Of a DNA stretch of 43,999 nt, positions 18,374-25,125 are shown one piece after another (position 1 is the stretch's first letter; the number at the start of each line of letters is the position of its first letter). The stretch is from Akkermansiaceae bacterium. Lineage in GTDB: Bacteria > Verrucomicrobiota > Verrucomicrobiia > Verrucomicrobiales > Akkermansiaceae. The position numbers were made by a program, and so were the translations under genes. The notes beneath the pieces are model-generated. The model had not been told where the DNA came from. It made no database searches and saw nothing but the letters and a program-made list of their open reading frames with translations. The stretch is from NCBI GenBank assembly GCA_029253285.1, contig JAQWZU010000044.1, positions 1 through 43,999 of the forward strand, written 5' to 3'.

Positions 18374-19261
18374 ATGCGCAAAGCTTTTTTACTCGGAGCC
18401 GGACTGGGGACTCGCCTGAAGCCCCTCACCGACACCCTGCCAAAGCCCCTCATTCCCTTCGCCAACCGGCCCTTGATCACCCATGTGATGGATCACTGCA
18501 TCGCGGCGGGCATCACCGACTTTGCGATCAACACCCACCATCTCGCCGAAGCCTGGGATCGGGCTTTTCCCGACGGAACCTACCGCGGAGCCTCCCTGTC
18601 CTTCTTCCATGAGCCCGTCCTCCTCGAAACCGGCGGCGGCATCAAAAACATCGAAGAGTGGATCAATGGCGACCCGATTCTCGTCTACAATGGCGACATC
18701 ATCACCGACCTCCCAATCGACCGCCTTATCACGGGCCACATGGGCTCGAATAATACCGCCACGCTCGCGGTGCAGCCCCACGGACCCGCTCTCCACCTCG
18801 CCATCGAGGGCCGCCGAGTCACCGACATTCACGGCAAAGTCGCGGAATTGGCCGGAAGCCATCAATTCACGGGAATCTATTGTATCGACCCGGAAATTCT
18901 CGATCTCATTCCTACCGGAGAAAAAGTCTCCGTGATCCCGGCCTTTCTGGAATTGATCAAGCGCAATGAGCTCGGCGCCTACCTCGTCAAAGGCGAACCG
19001 CGCTGGCTCGATCTCGGAACGCGCGAGGCCTACCTCAGGGCCAGCTTTGAACTGACTCCAGAAATCCACCCCACCGCGCAAATCGACGGGACCGTCACCA
19101 ATAGCTGGATCGACGGGAATTGTCGTATCGAGGAAGGCGCTACCGTGGAAAATTGCATTCTCTGGCCCGGAACAACGGTTTTGCGGGATGCGCAATTGAC
19201 AAATTGTATCGTTCACAGCACTTCCCCCGCAGCTGGTCGTCATCTCGACGCCGACCTGTAA
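18374..19261 (+). CDS. murU: Sugar-1-phosphate nucleotidyltransferase, MurU-like
   Basis: 295 residues from the ATG at 18374; an upstream ATG at 18332 would read back into the divergent gene's leader and adds residues without family likeness. The nucleotidyltransferase signature GAGLGTRLKPLTDTLPKPL spans 8-26, with Lys24 expected to bind the phosphate; LETGGGIK (84-91) and NGDIITD with Asp108 for metal follow. After about residue 235 there is a short left-handed helix of hexapeptide type (HPTAQIDG... VENCILWPGTTVL), which makes it longer than Pseudomonas MurU (about 220). The next gene, 18 bases on, is an AmgK-like kinase, the partner of MurU in peptidoglycan MurNAc salvage, and this pairing is the main reason for the name. 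Mannose-1-phosphate guanylyltransferase or another sugar nucleotide enzyme remains possible. Confidence 0.72.
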   Translation: MRKAFLLGAGLGTRLKPLTDTLPKPLIPFANRPLITHVMDHCIAAGITDFAINTHHLAEAWDRAFPDGTYRGASLSFFHEPVLLETGGGIKNIEEWINGDPILVYNGDIITDLPIDRLITGHMGSNNTATLAVQPHGPALHLAIEGRRVTDIHGKVAELAGSHQFTGIYCIDPEILDLIPTGEKVSVIPAFLELIKRNELGAYLVKGEPRWLDLGTREAYLRASFELTPEIHPTAQIDGTVTNSWIDGNCRIEEGATVENCILWPGTTVLRDAQLTNCIVHSTSPAAGRHLDADL

Positions 19262-19279
19262 ATCTTATCACACCTCACG

Positions 19280-20221
19280 ATGCCAGCCGACACTCTTCTC
19301 ACCGCCGTCCGCGCTCACCTCAACCTCGCTCCGACTCATAAGGTTCTCATGGAGCCGATCCAGAAGGGCGCCTCCGGCCGCACCATCATCCGGATCACCG
19401 CCGAAGACCATCCGAGCTTCATCGGGGTGCACTACACTCTCGAACGTTCCGACAACGCTAACTTCCTCCCCGTCGCGGATTTCCTTACCGCCGCCGGGCT
19501 GAACATCCCAAAAGTTCTTTATGACAATATCCGCCGTCAGGTTGCTCTTGTCGAGGATTTGGGCGATACCGATCTCCTCTCGTTAAAGGATAGTCCCTAC
19601 GAGGACCGTGAGCCCTTCTACCGTTCCGCCTTTGAGCAACTCGACACACTTCTCTACACTCGTCCACCGAAGGACTTCGAACTCCAGCCGATTTTTGACG
19701 AACCACTTTACCACTGGGAGCAGGATTACTTCCTCGAGCACTACGTTGGCACTCATCTTGGAAAAGACCCGGAAGCTTTCCGCGACGACCCCGCCCTCGC
19801 CGCTCTTCGCAAGCGCCTCGGCGCCACCGCGCCCCACATGATTCACCGCGATTTCCAATCGCAAAATCTCCTCCTCAAAGACGGCAAGGCATTTATCATC
19901 GACTTCCAGGGACTTCGCATGGGCCGCCAGGAATACGACCTGGCCTCCCTCCTCTACGATCCCTACATGAATCACTCTAGGGAGGATCGCGACAAGATGC
20001 TCGAGCTTTGGGAAGACGTCACCGAGGAGGCCCCCATCGAACCGCTTCTCAGGGACTGCGCCACCCAGAGACTCATGCAGGTCCTCGGAGCCTTCGCAAA
20101 TCTCGCTCACAATAGCGATCTCCCCTGGTATCTTGAGCAAATCCCCGCCGCCGAGACTTTCCTCAAGGAAGTCATCGACGACACCCCGCTCGAAGACTCC
20201 CTTGGTCCTATTCTCGACTAG
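19280..20221 (+). CDS. amgK: Anomeric sugar kinase, AmgK-like (APH fold)
   Basis: 313-residue phosphotransferase of the aminoglycoside/choline kinase fold. The catalytic loop is HRDFQSQN at 189-196 (Asp191 base, Asn196 metal) and the metal motif is IDFQG with Asp208, followed by GRQEYDLASLLYDPY. The IDFQ...G...YDLASLL pattern is that of AmgK, which phosphorylates MurNAc or GlcNAc at carbon 1. The product would be the substrate of the nucleotidyltransferase just upstream, giving UDP-MurNAc and bypassing de novo synthesis. The CHASE2-like gene follows after 20 bases. Other APH-fold kinases share the catalytic motifs, so the assignment leans on the motif detail and the gene pair. Confidence 0.75.
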   Translation: MPADTLLTAVRAHLNLAPTHKVLMEPIQKGASGRTIIRITAEDHPSFIGVHYTLERSDNANFLPVADFLTAAGLNIPKVLYDNIRRQVALVEDLGDTDLLSLKDSPYEDREPFYRSAFEQLDTLLYTRPPKDFELQPIFDEPLYHWEQDYFLEHYVGTHLGKDPEAFRDDPALAALRKRLGATAPHMIHRDFQSQNLLLKDGKAFIIDFQGLRMGRQEYDLASLLYDPYMNHSREDRDKMLELWEDVTEEAPIEPLLRDCATQRLMQVLGAFANLAHNSDLPWYLEQIPAAETFLKEVIDDTPLEDSLGPILD

Positions 20222-20241
20222 TGATCTGAGAATTGCTAGAG

Positions 20242-21660
20242 ATGGCCTCAGTGAAGCGCTTCTCCTCACCTCTCTCGACCTTTGTTGTTCCGGTTCTGGC
20301 CGGATTGCTGATGGCGTGGGGGATTGGATATCTGCCCTTCCTCGTCAAACTGGAGCATTCGGCTTTTGTGTTTCCCAAGAAGTTTTTCACCGACACTCAT
20401 CTGGCTCTTCAAGATATTGAAACCAAAAAATTCGTCGTAAGCGTCTACGATATTCGCTCCAAATATAGTCCGAAACTTAACTTGGAGTCCTACGCCCTCG
20501 GCAGTGAAACAGCCGCCATATTAGGGCGCTCTGATCTCACCCCGGCCAACTGGGTATTCCTCATCAACAGCATCCAGGAGGCCGGTGCCGAACATTTGGT
20601 CATCACGCAATCCTTGTCATGGGAGAATACCGACGAGTTGGTTTTGCGGGCGATCCAACACGAACTGTCACAACTGGAGTCCTTTGCAATAGGGATCGAC
20701 CTTCAACGAGGTCCCATCACTCAGGAATTTCCAAGCTATTTGGAGGGATCAGTCATTCAATTCCCCGAAGACGCCGTCCTTGATGAAATCCCCAGAATTA
20801 ATCAAATCGGATCGCATCCATCGATCGAAGCTCCGATTTACGGCTTTACCCAATTTGAAAACATTCATCCTGATGAAGAGAGTGACACGATCGAACTCCC
20901 GCTCTTAGTTCGCTGGAATGACAAACTACTCCCCTCTCTCGAGCTCGCATCCCTCATGGCTCAAAATAGGTCGAATCCTAATAACGTCTTCTGCCTTCCC
21001 GGAAAATCGCTGCTCCTAAAGGGCCAATCTCTAATCATCATCCCGATCGACAAAACGGGACGCACCTCGATTCCTCTCAAAAAACTCAAGCCTCTCTCTT
21101 CCGCAAAGTTACTAGAATCACCTGAAAACACTCCTTCCATCGTAGCCCTGATCCCAGAAAACAGCTCCCTTCAATTACAACAATTTCCTTTCTCCGTCCA
21201 ATACCTGGATTCTCTCAAGCCGCAAAGAGCCTCGGCCCGCTACTCCCGCCTTCCCTTTTGGAGAGAGACCGCCTTCCTCGCGATCTTCGTCCTTATCCTC
21301 CACCGCCGAAAATGGTGGCTCTCCACCGCCGCAGCGCTGACCTACTTCGTCTTTCCCTTCAGCACCGGCGAGTGGCTCCTCTTTTCCCCTCCCCTCACCG
21401 CAGCTCTCGCCTTTACCGCTCTCAAAATCCGCGGCACCAGAGATCCAGGCGAAGACTCCACACCCTCCGAGTCTCCTGTTGAAACCGAAGAAACCGTCGA
21501 AGATCCCGAACCCCCGCTCCCTGAGGCCTCACTCCCTGAGGCCCCGGTCAAAGAATCCGAAAACTCCCCGACCAACAAGCTCCCGAAGCGTCATTCCTCC
21601 TCCAGTCGCCAGGCCACGTCCTCCAGGGAGCGCCTCGCAAAAAAGAAGCGCGCTCACTAG
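20242..21660 (+). CDS. CHASE2-like membrane protein of unknown function
   Basis: 472 residues from the ATG at 20242 (a TTG three codons earlier is possible). One transmembrane segment lies near residues 10-30, followed by an extracytoplasmic region of about 300 residues, then one or two membrane segments about 335-395, and an acidic, Pro/Glu-rich tail ending in Ser/Arg/Lys residues. The external region has the flavour of a CHASE2 sensor domain: a central IELPLLVRWNDKLLPSLELA stretch resembles the 'PLLVRYDGKLYPSLALA' element of that family. CHASE2 is usually attached to kinase or cyclase domains; here only a disordered tail follows, so the output is not visible. It sits between the cell-wall salvage pair and a zinc-ribbon gene. 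Assignment is tentative. Confidence 0.6.
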   Translation: MASVKRFSSPLSTFVVPVLAGLLMAWGIGYLPFLVKLEHSAFVFPKKFFTDTHLALQDIETKKFVVSVYDIRSKYSPKLNLESYALGSETAAILGRSDLTPANWVFLINSIQEAGAEHLVITQSLSWENTDELVLRAIQHELSQLESFAIGIDLQRGPITQEFPSYLEGSVIQFPEDAVLDEIPRINQIGSHPSIEAPIYGFTQFENIHPDEESDTIELPLLVRWNDKLLPSLELASLMAQNRSNPNNVFCLPGKSLLLKGQSLIIIPIDKTGRTSIPLKKLKPLSSAKLLESPENTPSIVALIPENSSLQLQQFPFSVQYLDSLKPQRASARYSRLPFWRETAFLAIFVLILHRRKWWLSTAAALTYFVFPFSTGEWLLFSPPLTAALAFTALKIRGTRDPGEDSTPSESPVETEETVEDPEPPLPEASLPEAPVKESENSPTNKLPKRHSSSSRQATSSRERLAKKKRAH

Positions 21661-21710
21661 TCGCGAGCTTTCCGCTTTCCCCCTGCCAATTGACCCGCTA
21701 GTCATAAGCC

Positions 21711-22415
21711 ATGCGCGACGACGTTCAGCAACTGCTTAGCCTTCAGAAAATTGATCAGACGATTCAATCCCTCAACAAGGAACTCGTCAAAATCCCCCAA
21801 CAACAGGAAGCCGCCAAGGAGCGTCTCGCCAACGACACTGCTGCCGTCGCAGCCGCCAAAAAGGCTTATCAGGAAAACGAAGTTGCCATCAAAAATGTCG
21901 AACTCGACATCGGCACCCGCAAGGACACCGTGACCAAGCTGAAGAACCAGCAATTCGAAACCAAGAAAAACGAGGAATACACCCGCCTCGGTAGCGAAGT
22001 TACCCGCTACGAAGAACAAATCGACGAGTTCGAAACCCAGGAGCTTGAACTCATGGAAGTAGCCGACCAGCGAAAGTCCGACATCGCGACAGCCGAAGAG
22101 GCCCTCGGCAAAACCCAGACCCTCGTTGACGAAGAAATCTCCGGTCTTGAAGCCCGGGCCACCCAGTTCAAGGAACAACTCGCCGAAGCTGAAAGTCAAC
22201 GCGCCCAAGCCGCCGACGGACTTGAAGAGGATCTCATGGACACCTACAACCGTCTTTACGACAAACGCGAAGGCGCCGCCGTCGCAGCAGTCACACGCGA
22301 GCGTAGTTGCAAGTCCTGCCACGTTCAGGTCACCCCGGCTACCTACGCCCTCGCACAATCCGGCGCAGCCATCTCGCACTGCGACAACTGCGGAGCGATC
22401 CTTTACCCCGAGTGA
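21711..22415 (+). CDS. Coiled-coil protein with C4 zinc ribbon (CT398/CdsZ-like)
   Basis: 234 residues. Residues about 5-180 are almost wholly charged heptads and predict a long antiparallel coiled coil; the C-terminus is a zinc ribbon with Cys200, Cys203, Cys224 and Cys227 (CKSC...CDNC). This layout is the C4-type zinc ribbon family that includes chlamydial CT398/CdsZ, reported to bind sigma-54 and type III secretion ATPase; in most bacteria its role is unknown. Probably cytosolic, perhaps a nucleic-acid or protein scaffold. It starts 50 bases after the CHASE2-like gene, and its last 13 bases overlap the end of the convergent DUF1731 gene. No secretion genes are near, so I do not transfer the chlamydial function. 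Confidence 0.85.
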   Translation: MRDDVQQLLSLQKIDQTIQSLNKELVKIPQQQEAAKERLANDTAAVAAAKKAYQENEVAIKNVELDIGTRKDTVTKLKNQQFETKKNEEYTRLGSEVTRYEEQIDEFETQELELMEVADQRKSDIATAEEALGKTQTLVDEEISGLEARATQFKEQLAEAESQRAQAADGLEEDLMDTYNRLYDKREGAAVAAVTRERSCKSCHVQVTPATYALAQSGAAISHCDNCGAILYPE

Positions 22416-22669
22416 TTTTTTAAATCAACCAACGCAGCCGAGAAATCCGGCCAGCGAAATTCGAAGCCTTCGTTTTTCAACCTACTGCCTTGAACCCACC
22501 GGCTCTTGAGAATGAGCTCGGTCTCCGTCCCCATGACGAATGTTCCAATCTCGGACGTCCACTTCGGCGCCGGCAATCCAAAAACACGAGCGGCGAGATT
22601 CACCACCACCAAGCCCAGACAAATCAAACCAGCCAGGCGCAAAGCCCACATTTGTATTTCAGGGTCCAT
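22403..22669 (-). pseudogene. Stand-alone DUF1731 domain, remnant of a TIGR01777-type epimerase
   Basis: 88 residues. The last about 55 match the C-terminal DUF1731 of TIGR01777 sugar-epimerase-like proteins: a GLPAP...TETELILKSRWV stretch then a GFEFRWP motif and the final AL..L. In that family this sits after a Rossmann domain of about 220 residues. Here only a 20-residue hydrophobic stretch precedes it, and no Rossmann motif exists in the 100 bases up to the DCC gene, so the gene looks truncated at its 5' side. It does have a start with AGAGG just upstream and could still be made as a small membrane-anchored protein. A 27-codon basic ORF (22757-22674) lies in the gap and may be chance. DCC and TIGR01777 genes often occur together, which fits a decayed operon. 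Confidence 0.6.
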
Positions 22670-22768
22670 TCCTCTAAATCTCCATCATCCGGGCCAATCG
22701 TCCCGATTTACGATCCGGAGTTTTCCTCCGAAAAATTTTCTTAATCCACGTAATCATTGTTTCGGATT

Positions 22769-23254
22769 CTACTTCATCAGTTCACGACGCCATTCGTCCT
22801 GCTCGGTGACACAAAAATTTCCTTCACAAGCCGGAACCTCCATCGTGTGAAGAATCCGCCGAACTTCGCGGTCTTTCTTCCGGAAGAAAATCTTACTCAG
22901 CCCGTGACGATTCGCAGACAGCAAGCGACAGGTCCAAATCGCGACTGGAAGCAGATAAGGCCCGCTCAAGCGCTTCGCGAAGCTCCGGTAATCCGCACAA
23001 CTATAAAGACAGCAAACCCAAGCCTCTGCTCCACGATAAACTTTCTCTTCGTCCGTTCGCACGATCATCTCCCGCGCCGGATCCAAAGTATTCAACCCCG
23101 GAAAAACCAACTCAGCCTCCCCCGCCTGATAGGGAATAAAGTCGACCTCAAAGGCCCGAGACTGCCTGCTAATCCATTCATGGAAGGTGCAACACATTCC
23201 ACAACGTCCGTCGTAAAACACTTCGATTTTTTTGGTGATTAATGGCAGTTTCAT
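22769..23254 (-). CDS. DCC-family thiol-disulfide-type protein (DUF393)
   Basis: 161 residues. The family motif DGRCGMC (Asp15, Cys18, Cys21) follows a beta strand IEVFY, the classic start of DCC/DUF393 proteins, which are predicted to have a thioredoxin-like fold with a CxxC pair. The C-terminus keeps the RFAKR...LLPVAIW pattern typical of the family, with hydrophobic stretches that may contact the membrane. No physiological reaction is established for the family. An inverted repeat at 23270-23289 lies 16 bases before the start, matching the site in front of the GbsR-type regulator, so the gene is likely under its control. An A-rich leader without Shine-Dalgarno sequence precedes the ATG. 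Confidence 0.88.
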   Translation of the reverse strand: MKLPLITKKIEVFYDGRCGMCCTFHEWISRQSRAFEVDFIPYQAGEAELVFPGLNTLDPAREMIVRTDEEKVYRGAEAWVCCLYSCADYRSFAKRLSGPYLLPVAIWTCRLLSANRHGLSKIFFRKKDREVRRILHTMEVPACEGNFCVTEQDEWRRELMK

Positions 23255-23269
23255 TTTTTTGTTTTTGTT

Positions 23270-23289
23270 TTTTCAGTAAGAACTGAAAG
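23270..23289. promoter_or_regulatory. Operator site 2 before DCC gene
   Basis: TTTCAGT (23271-23277), spacer AAGA, ACTGAAA (23282-23288). Together with flanks it matches the site at 23855-23874 at 21 of 26 aligned positions (TTTCAGTA...ACTGAAAGTTTGT), differing mainly in the central three bases. The match runs past the repeat into GTTTGT, so the sites share ancestry or a longer recognition sequence. It is expected to bind the GbsR-type protein encoded next door. Confidence 0.72.
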
Positions 23290-23329
23290 TTTGTTTCCGA
23301 GTTACATTGTGTTTTCTGTTTTACGGGCG

Positions 23330-23851
23330 TTAGCCCAAAAGCTTCATCGCCAACTTAATGGCCTTACCATGTTGCATCGACCCCACACGGTCGCTCATCT
23401 TGGACCCAAAACTCACAAAATCCTCGAGTTCGCTGATCTGCTTATGAAACACCTTCGCATCGCGGTTCTTCATGCTTTTTGTTGCATCCCGACACTTCCG
23501 GAGAGTCTCCAAAGCTGGATCAATCTCCCGACGCTTCCGCTCACGAGTGATTCTCCGGAACATTTCCCAAACATCTTTCTCCGCTTCGAAAAATTCCTTC
23601 CGCTCGCCCTTCTTGGTGATGATTCGAATCAAGCCCCACCCCACAAGGTCCTTGAGATTGGTATGAGCATTTCCCCGACTAATCTCGAGATACTCCATCA
23701 CCTCGTCCGTGCTCATCGCCTCAGCAGCCGTCATGAGAAGAGCATGGATCTGAGCCATCGTGCGGTTGATCCCCCACTGCGCTCCCATGACCCCCCACTG
23801 GGCCACGAATTCCTCGCGAACATCTTCCAAGGCCAAATTCTCTTTGATCAT
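23330..23851 (-). CDS. GbsR/MarR-family transcriptional regulator
   Basis: 173 residues, winged helix-turn-helix of the GbsR branch of MarR proteins. The N-terminal FVAQWGVMGAQWGINRTMAQIHALL segment and the recognition region STDEVMEYLEISRGNAHTNLKDLVGWGLI are the standard pattern of this family, followed by a basic wing (KKGERKEFFEAE) and a helical dimerisation C-terminus. GbsR of Bacillus controls choline/glycine betaine genes; no such genes are present here, so the ligand is unknown. A 20-base perfect inverted repeat lies 3 bases before its ATG, over the predicted -10 region, pointing to autorepression. The same element precedes the DCC gene immediately downstream. Confidence 0.9.
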   Translation of the reverse strand: MIKENLALEDVREEFVAQWGVMGAQWGINRTMAQIHALLMTAAEAMSTDEVMEYLEISRGNAHTNLKDLVGWGLIRIITKKGERKEFFEAEKDVWEMFRRITRERKRREIDPALETLRKCRDATKSMKNRDAKVFHKQISELEDFVSFGSKMSDRVGSMQHGKAIKLAMKLLG

Positions 23852-23854
23852 CTA

Positions 23855-23874
23855 CTTTCAGTATTTACTGAAAG
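23855..23874. promoter_or_regulatory. Operator site 1 before gbsR-type gene
   Basis: Perfect inverted repeat CTTTCAGTA TT TACTGAAAG. Nine-base arms with a two-base centre suit a winged-helix dimer. It lies 3 bases upstream of the regulator start and covers the predicted -10 element, so a bound repressor would block RNA polymerase. Confidence 0.8.
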
Positions 23875-23890
23875 TTTGTGATTTTGTCAA
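23862..23890 (-). promoter_or_regulatory. Promoter of gbsR-type gene
   Basis: On the minus strand a perfect -35 TTGACA (23890-23885) is followed after 17 bases by TAAATA (23867-23862), a poor but AT-rich -10. The start of transcription would fall near 23856, giving a leader of at most a few bases before the ATG at 23851, so the mRNA may be essentially leaderless. The -10 lies inside the inverted repeat. Confidence 0.5.
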
Positions 23891-23949
23891 TTTTTTCCTT
23901 AGAAAATCTCACTCCCCAAAGAGCACCTCTTCATCAAACCGATAATCAC

Positions 23950-25125
23950 TCAACTCTCGAGCATCTGCCAGCAATACCACTGCATTCTCGGGAGGTGGAA
24001 AGGACCCTTGAATTGGTTCCCTTTTACCGGCGATGACACCCGGCCATCACGATGGAGGTAGCCAAACCATTCTCCATGCTCTTTATCAGAAAAAGTCTTG
24101 TGGGCATACTCGTGAATGTCGCGGTGCCATTGGGCATACTTTTCATCTCCGGTCAGCTGATACGCTAAAAGAGTCGCAATGATGGCCTCGCACTGGGGCC
24201 ACCAGAACTTCATATCGTGCCAATATTCCTGGACCGGTTTGTCGTAGACATCCTTGAAGTAAATAATCCCGCCGTGCTCCTTGTCCCAGCCACGCTTCCA
24301 CATGTAGTCGAGCATGCGACACCCCAGATCGATCAAGCCCGCATCATTTCCGCGGCGCTTTGCTTCGTCCAAAACAAACCAAGCCCCTTCGATGGCATGT
24401 CCGGGATTCAAAGTCCGCTCTTCGATGTGATCAATGACCTCGCCATTCATTCCGATGACTTCCATCACACATTCGATGTCGTCTTTCACGAACTCCCGAA
24501 TCTCTTCGATGAAGTCATCGATCTTTCTCTCCGCCAATCGACATCCCCCATTCGCTACCAAAACCTGCGCCACCTGCAAAAAGATCATCGGAACTCCGAT
24601 CCCTTTACTCAACCGTTCACCGGTTGACTTGGGCTCTCCGGGAGAAACCCGCCCTTCGGCGTAATCCATGCACTTCGCGAAGAGCGCTCGGGCTTCCTCA
24701 AGCCAAGAATCCTCGCCCGATGCCTTGCCATAAGCGGCAAAAGCCATAATCGCGAAGGCTTCCGAAAAATAATACCGCCGCTTCCGCAAGGGCTTCCCTT
24801 CCCGTGTCACCAGAAAAAACATACGCCCGTCTTCATCGAAGCAATGCTCCTTTAAAAACTCCACCCCACTCTTGGCGGCCGACATCCACTCCTCGCGCTT
24901 CTCCACCGTATTACAAAGCGTCGCCAACATCCAAGCAAAGCGACCTTGCAACCAAACCGACTTATCATCGTCGATCAGACTCCCGTCACGATCTCGCATC
25001 GCGAGGTATCCACCGAATTCTTGATCAACAACCTCCGGCAACCAGAATGGCAGAGTGTCATCCATCAAACTCGCCCGATAAAAATCCCGCAACCCACCTA
25101 GCTCTTCTTTCGAATATCCGCTCAT
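23950..25125 (-). CDS. AGE-family N-acylglucosamine 2-epimerase
   Basis: 391 residues, an (alpha/alpha)6-barrel epimerase expected to interconvert ManNAc and GlcNAc. I start at the ATG at 25125, which overlaps the upstream stop as TAATG; an ATG at 25143 would add six residues inside the previous gene. Family landmarks include VWLQGRFAWML, YYFSEAFAIMAF, the NPGHAIEGAWF histidine motif, FWWPQCEAI and the late FHLPRMQWY. As last gene of the operon with a sialic acid lyase and a mutarotase-transporter fusion, it fits the Bacteroides-style route, in which the lyase product ManNAc is epimerised before phosphorylation. Cellobiose 2-epimerases share the fold, but the neighbours favour ManNAc. Confidence 0.88.
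   Translation of the reverse strand: MSGYSKEELGGLRDFYRASLMDDTLPFWLPEVVDQEFGGYLAMRDRDGSLIDDDKSVWLQGRFAWMLATLCNTVEKREEWMSAAKSGVEFLKEHCFDEDGRMFFLVTREGKPLRKRRYYFSEAFAIMAFAAYGKASGEDSWLEEARALFAKCMDYAEGRVSPGEPKSTGERLSKGIGVPMIFLQVAQVLVANGGCRLAERKIDDFIEEIREFVKDDIECVMEVIGMNGEVIDHIEERTLNPGHAIEGAWFVLDEAKRRGNDAGLIDLGCRMLDYMWKRGWDKEHGGIIYFKDVYDKPVQEYWHDMKFWWPQCEAIIATLLAYQLTGDEKYAQWHRDIHEYAHKTFSDKEHGEWFGYLHRDGRVSSPVKGNQFKGPFHLPRMQWYCWQMLES

Noticed and set aside
18389-19243. 284-codon minus-strand frame antisense to the murU-like gene
   Set aside because: The plus frame has clear nucleotidyltransferase motifs; the antisense product resembles nothing.
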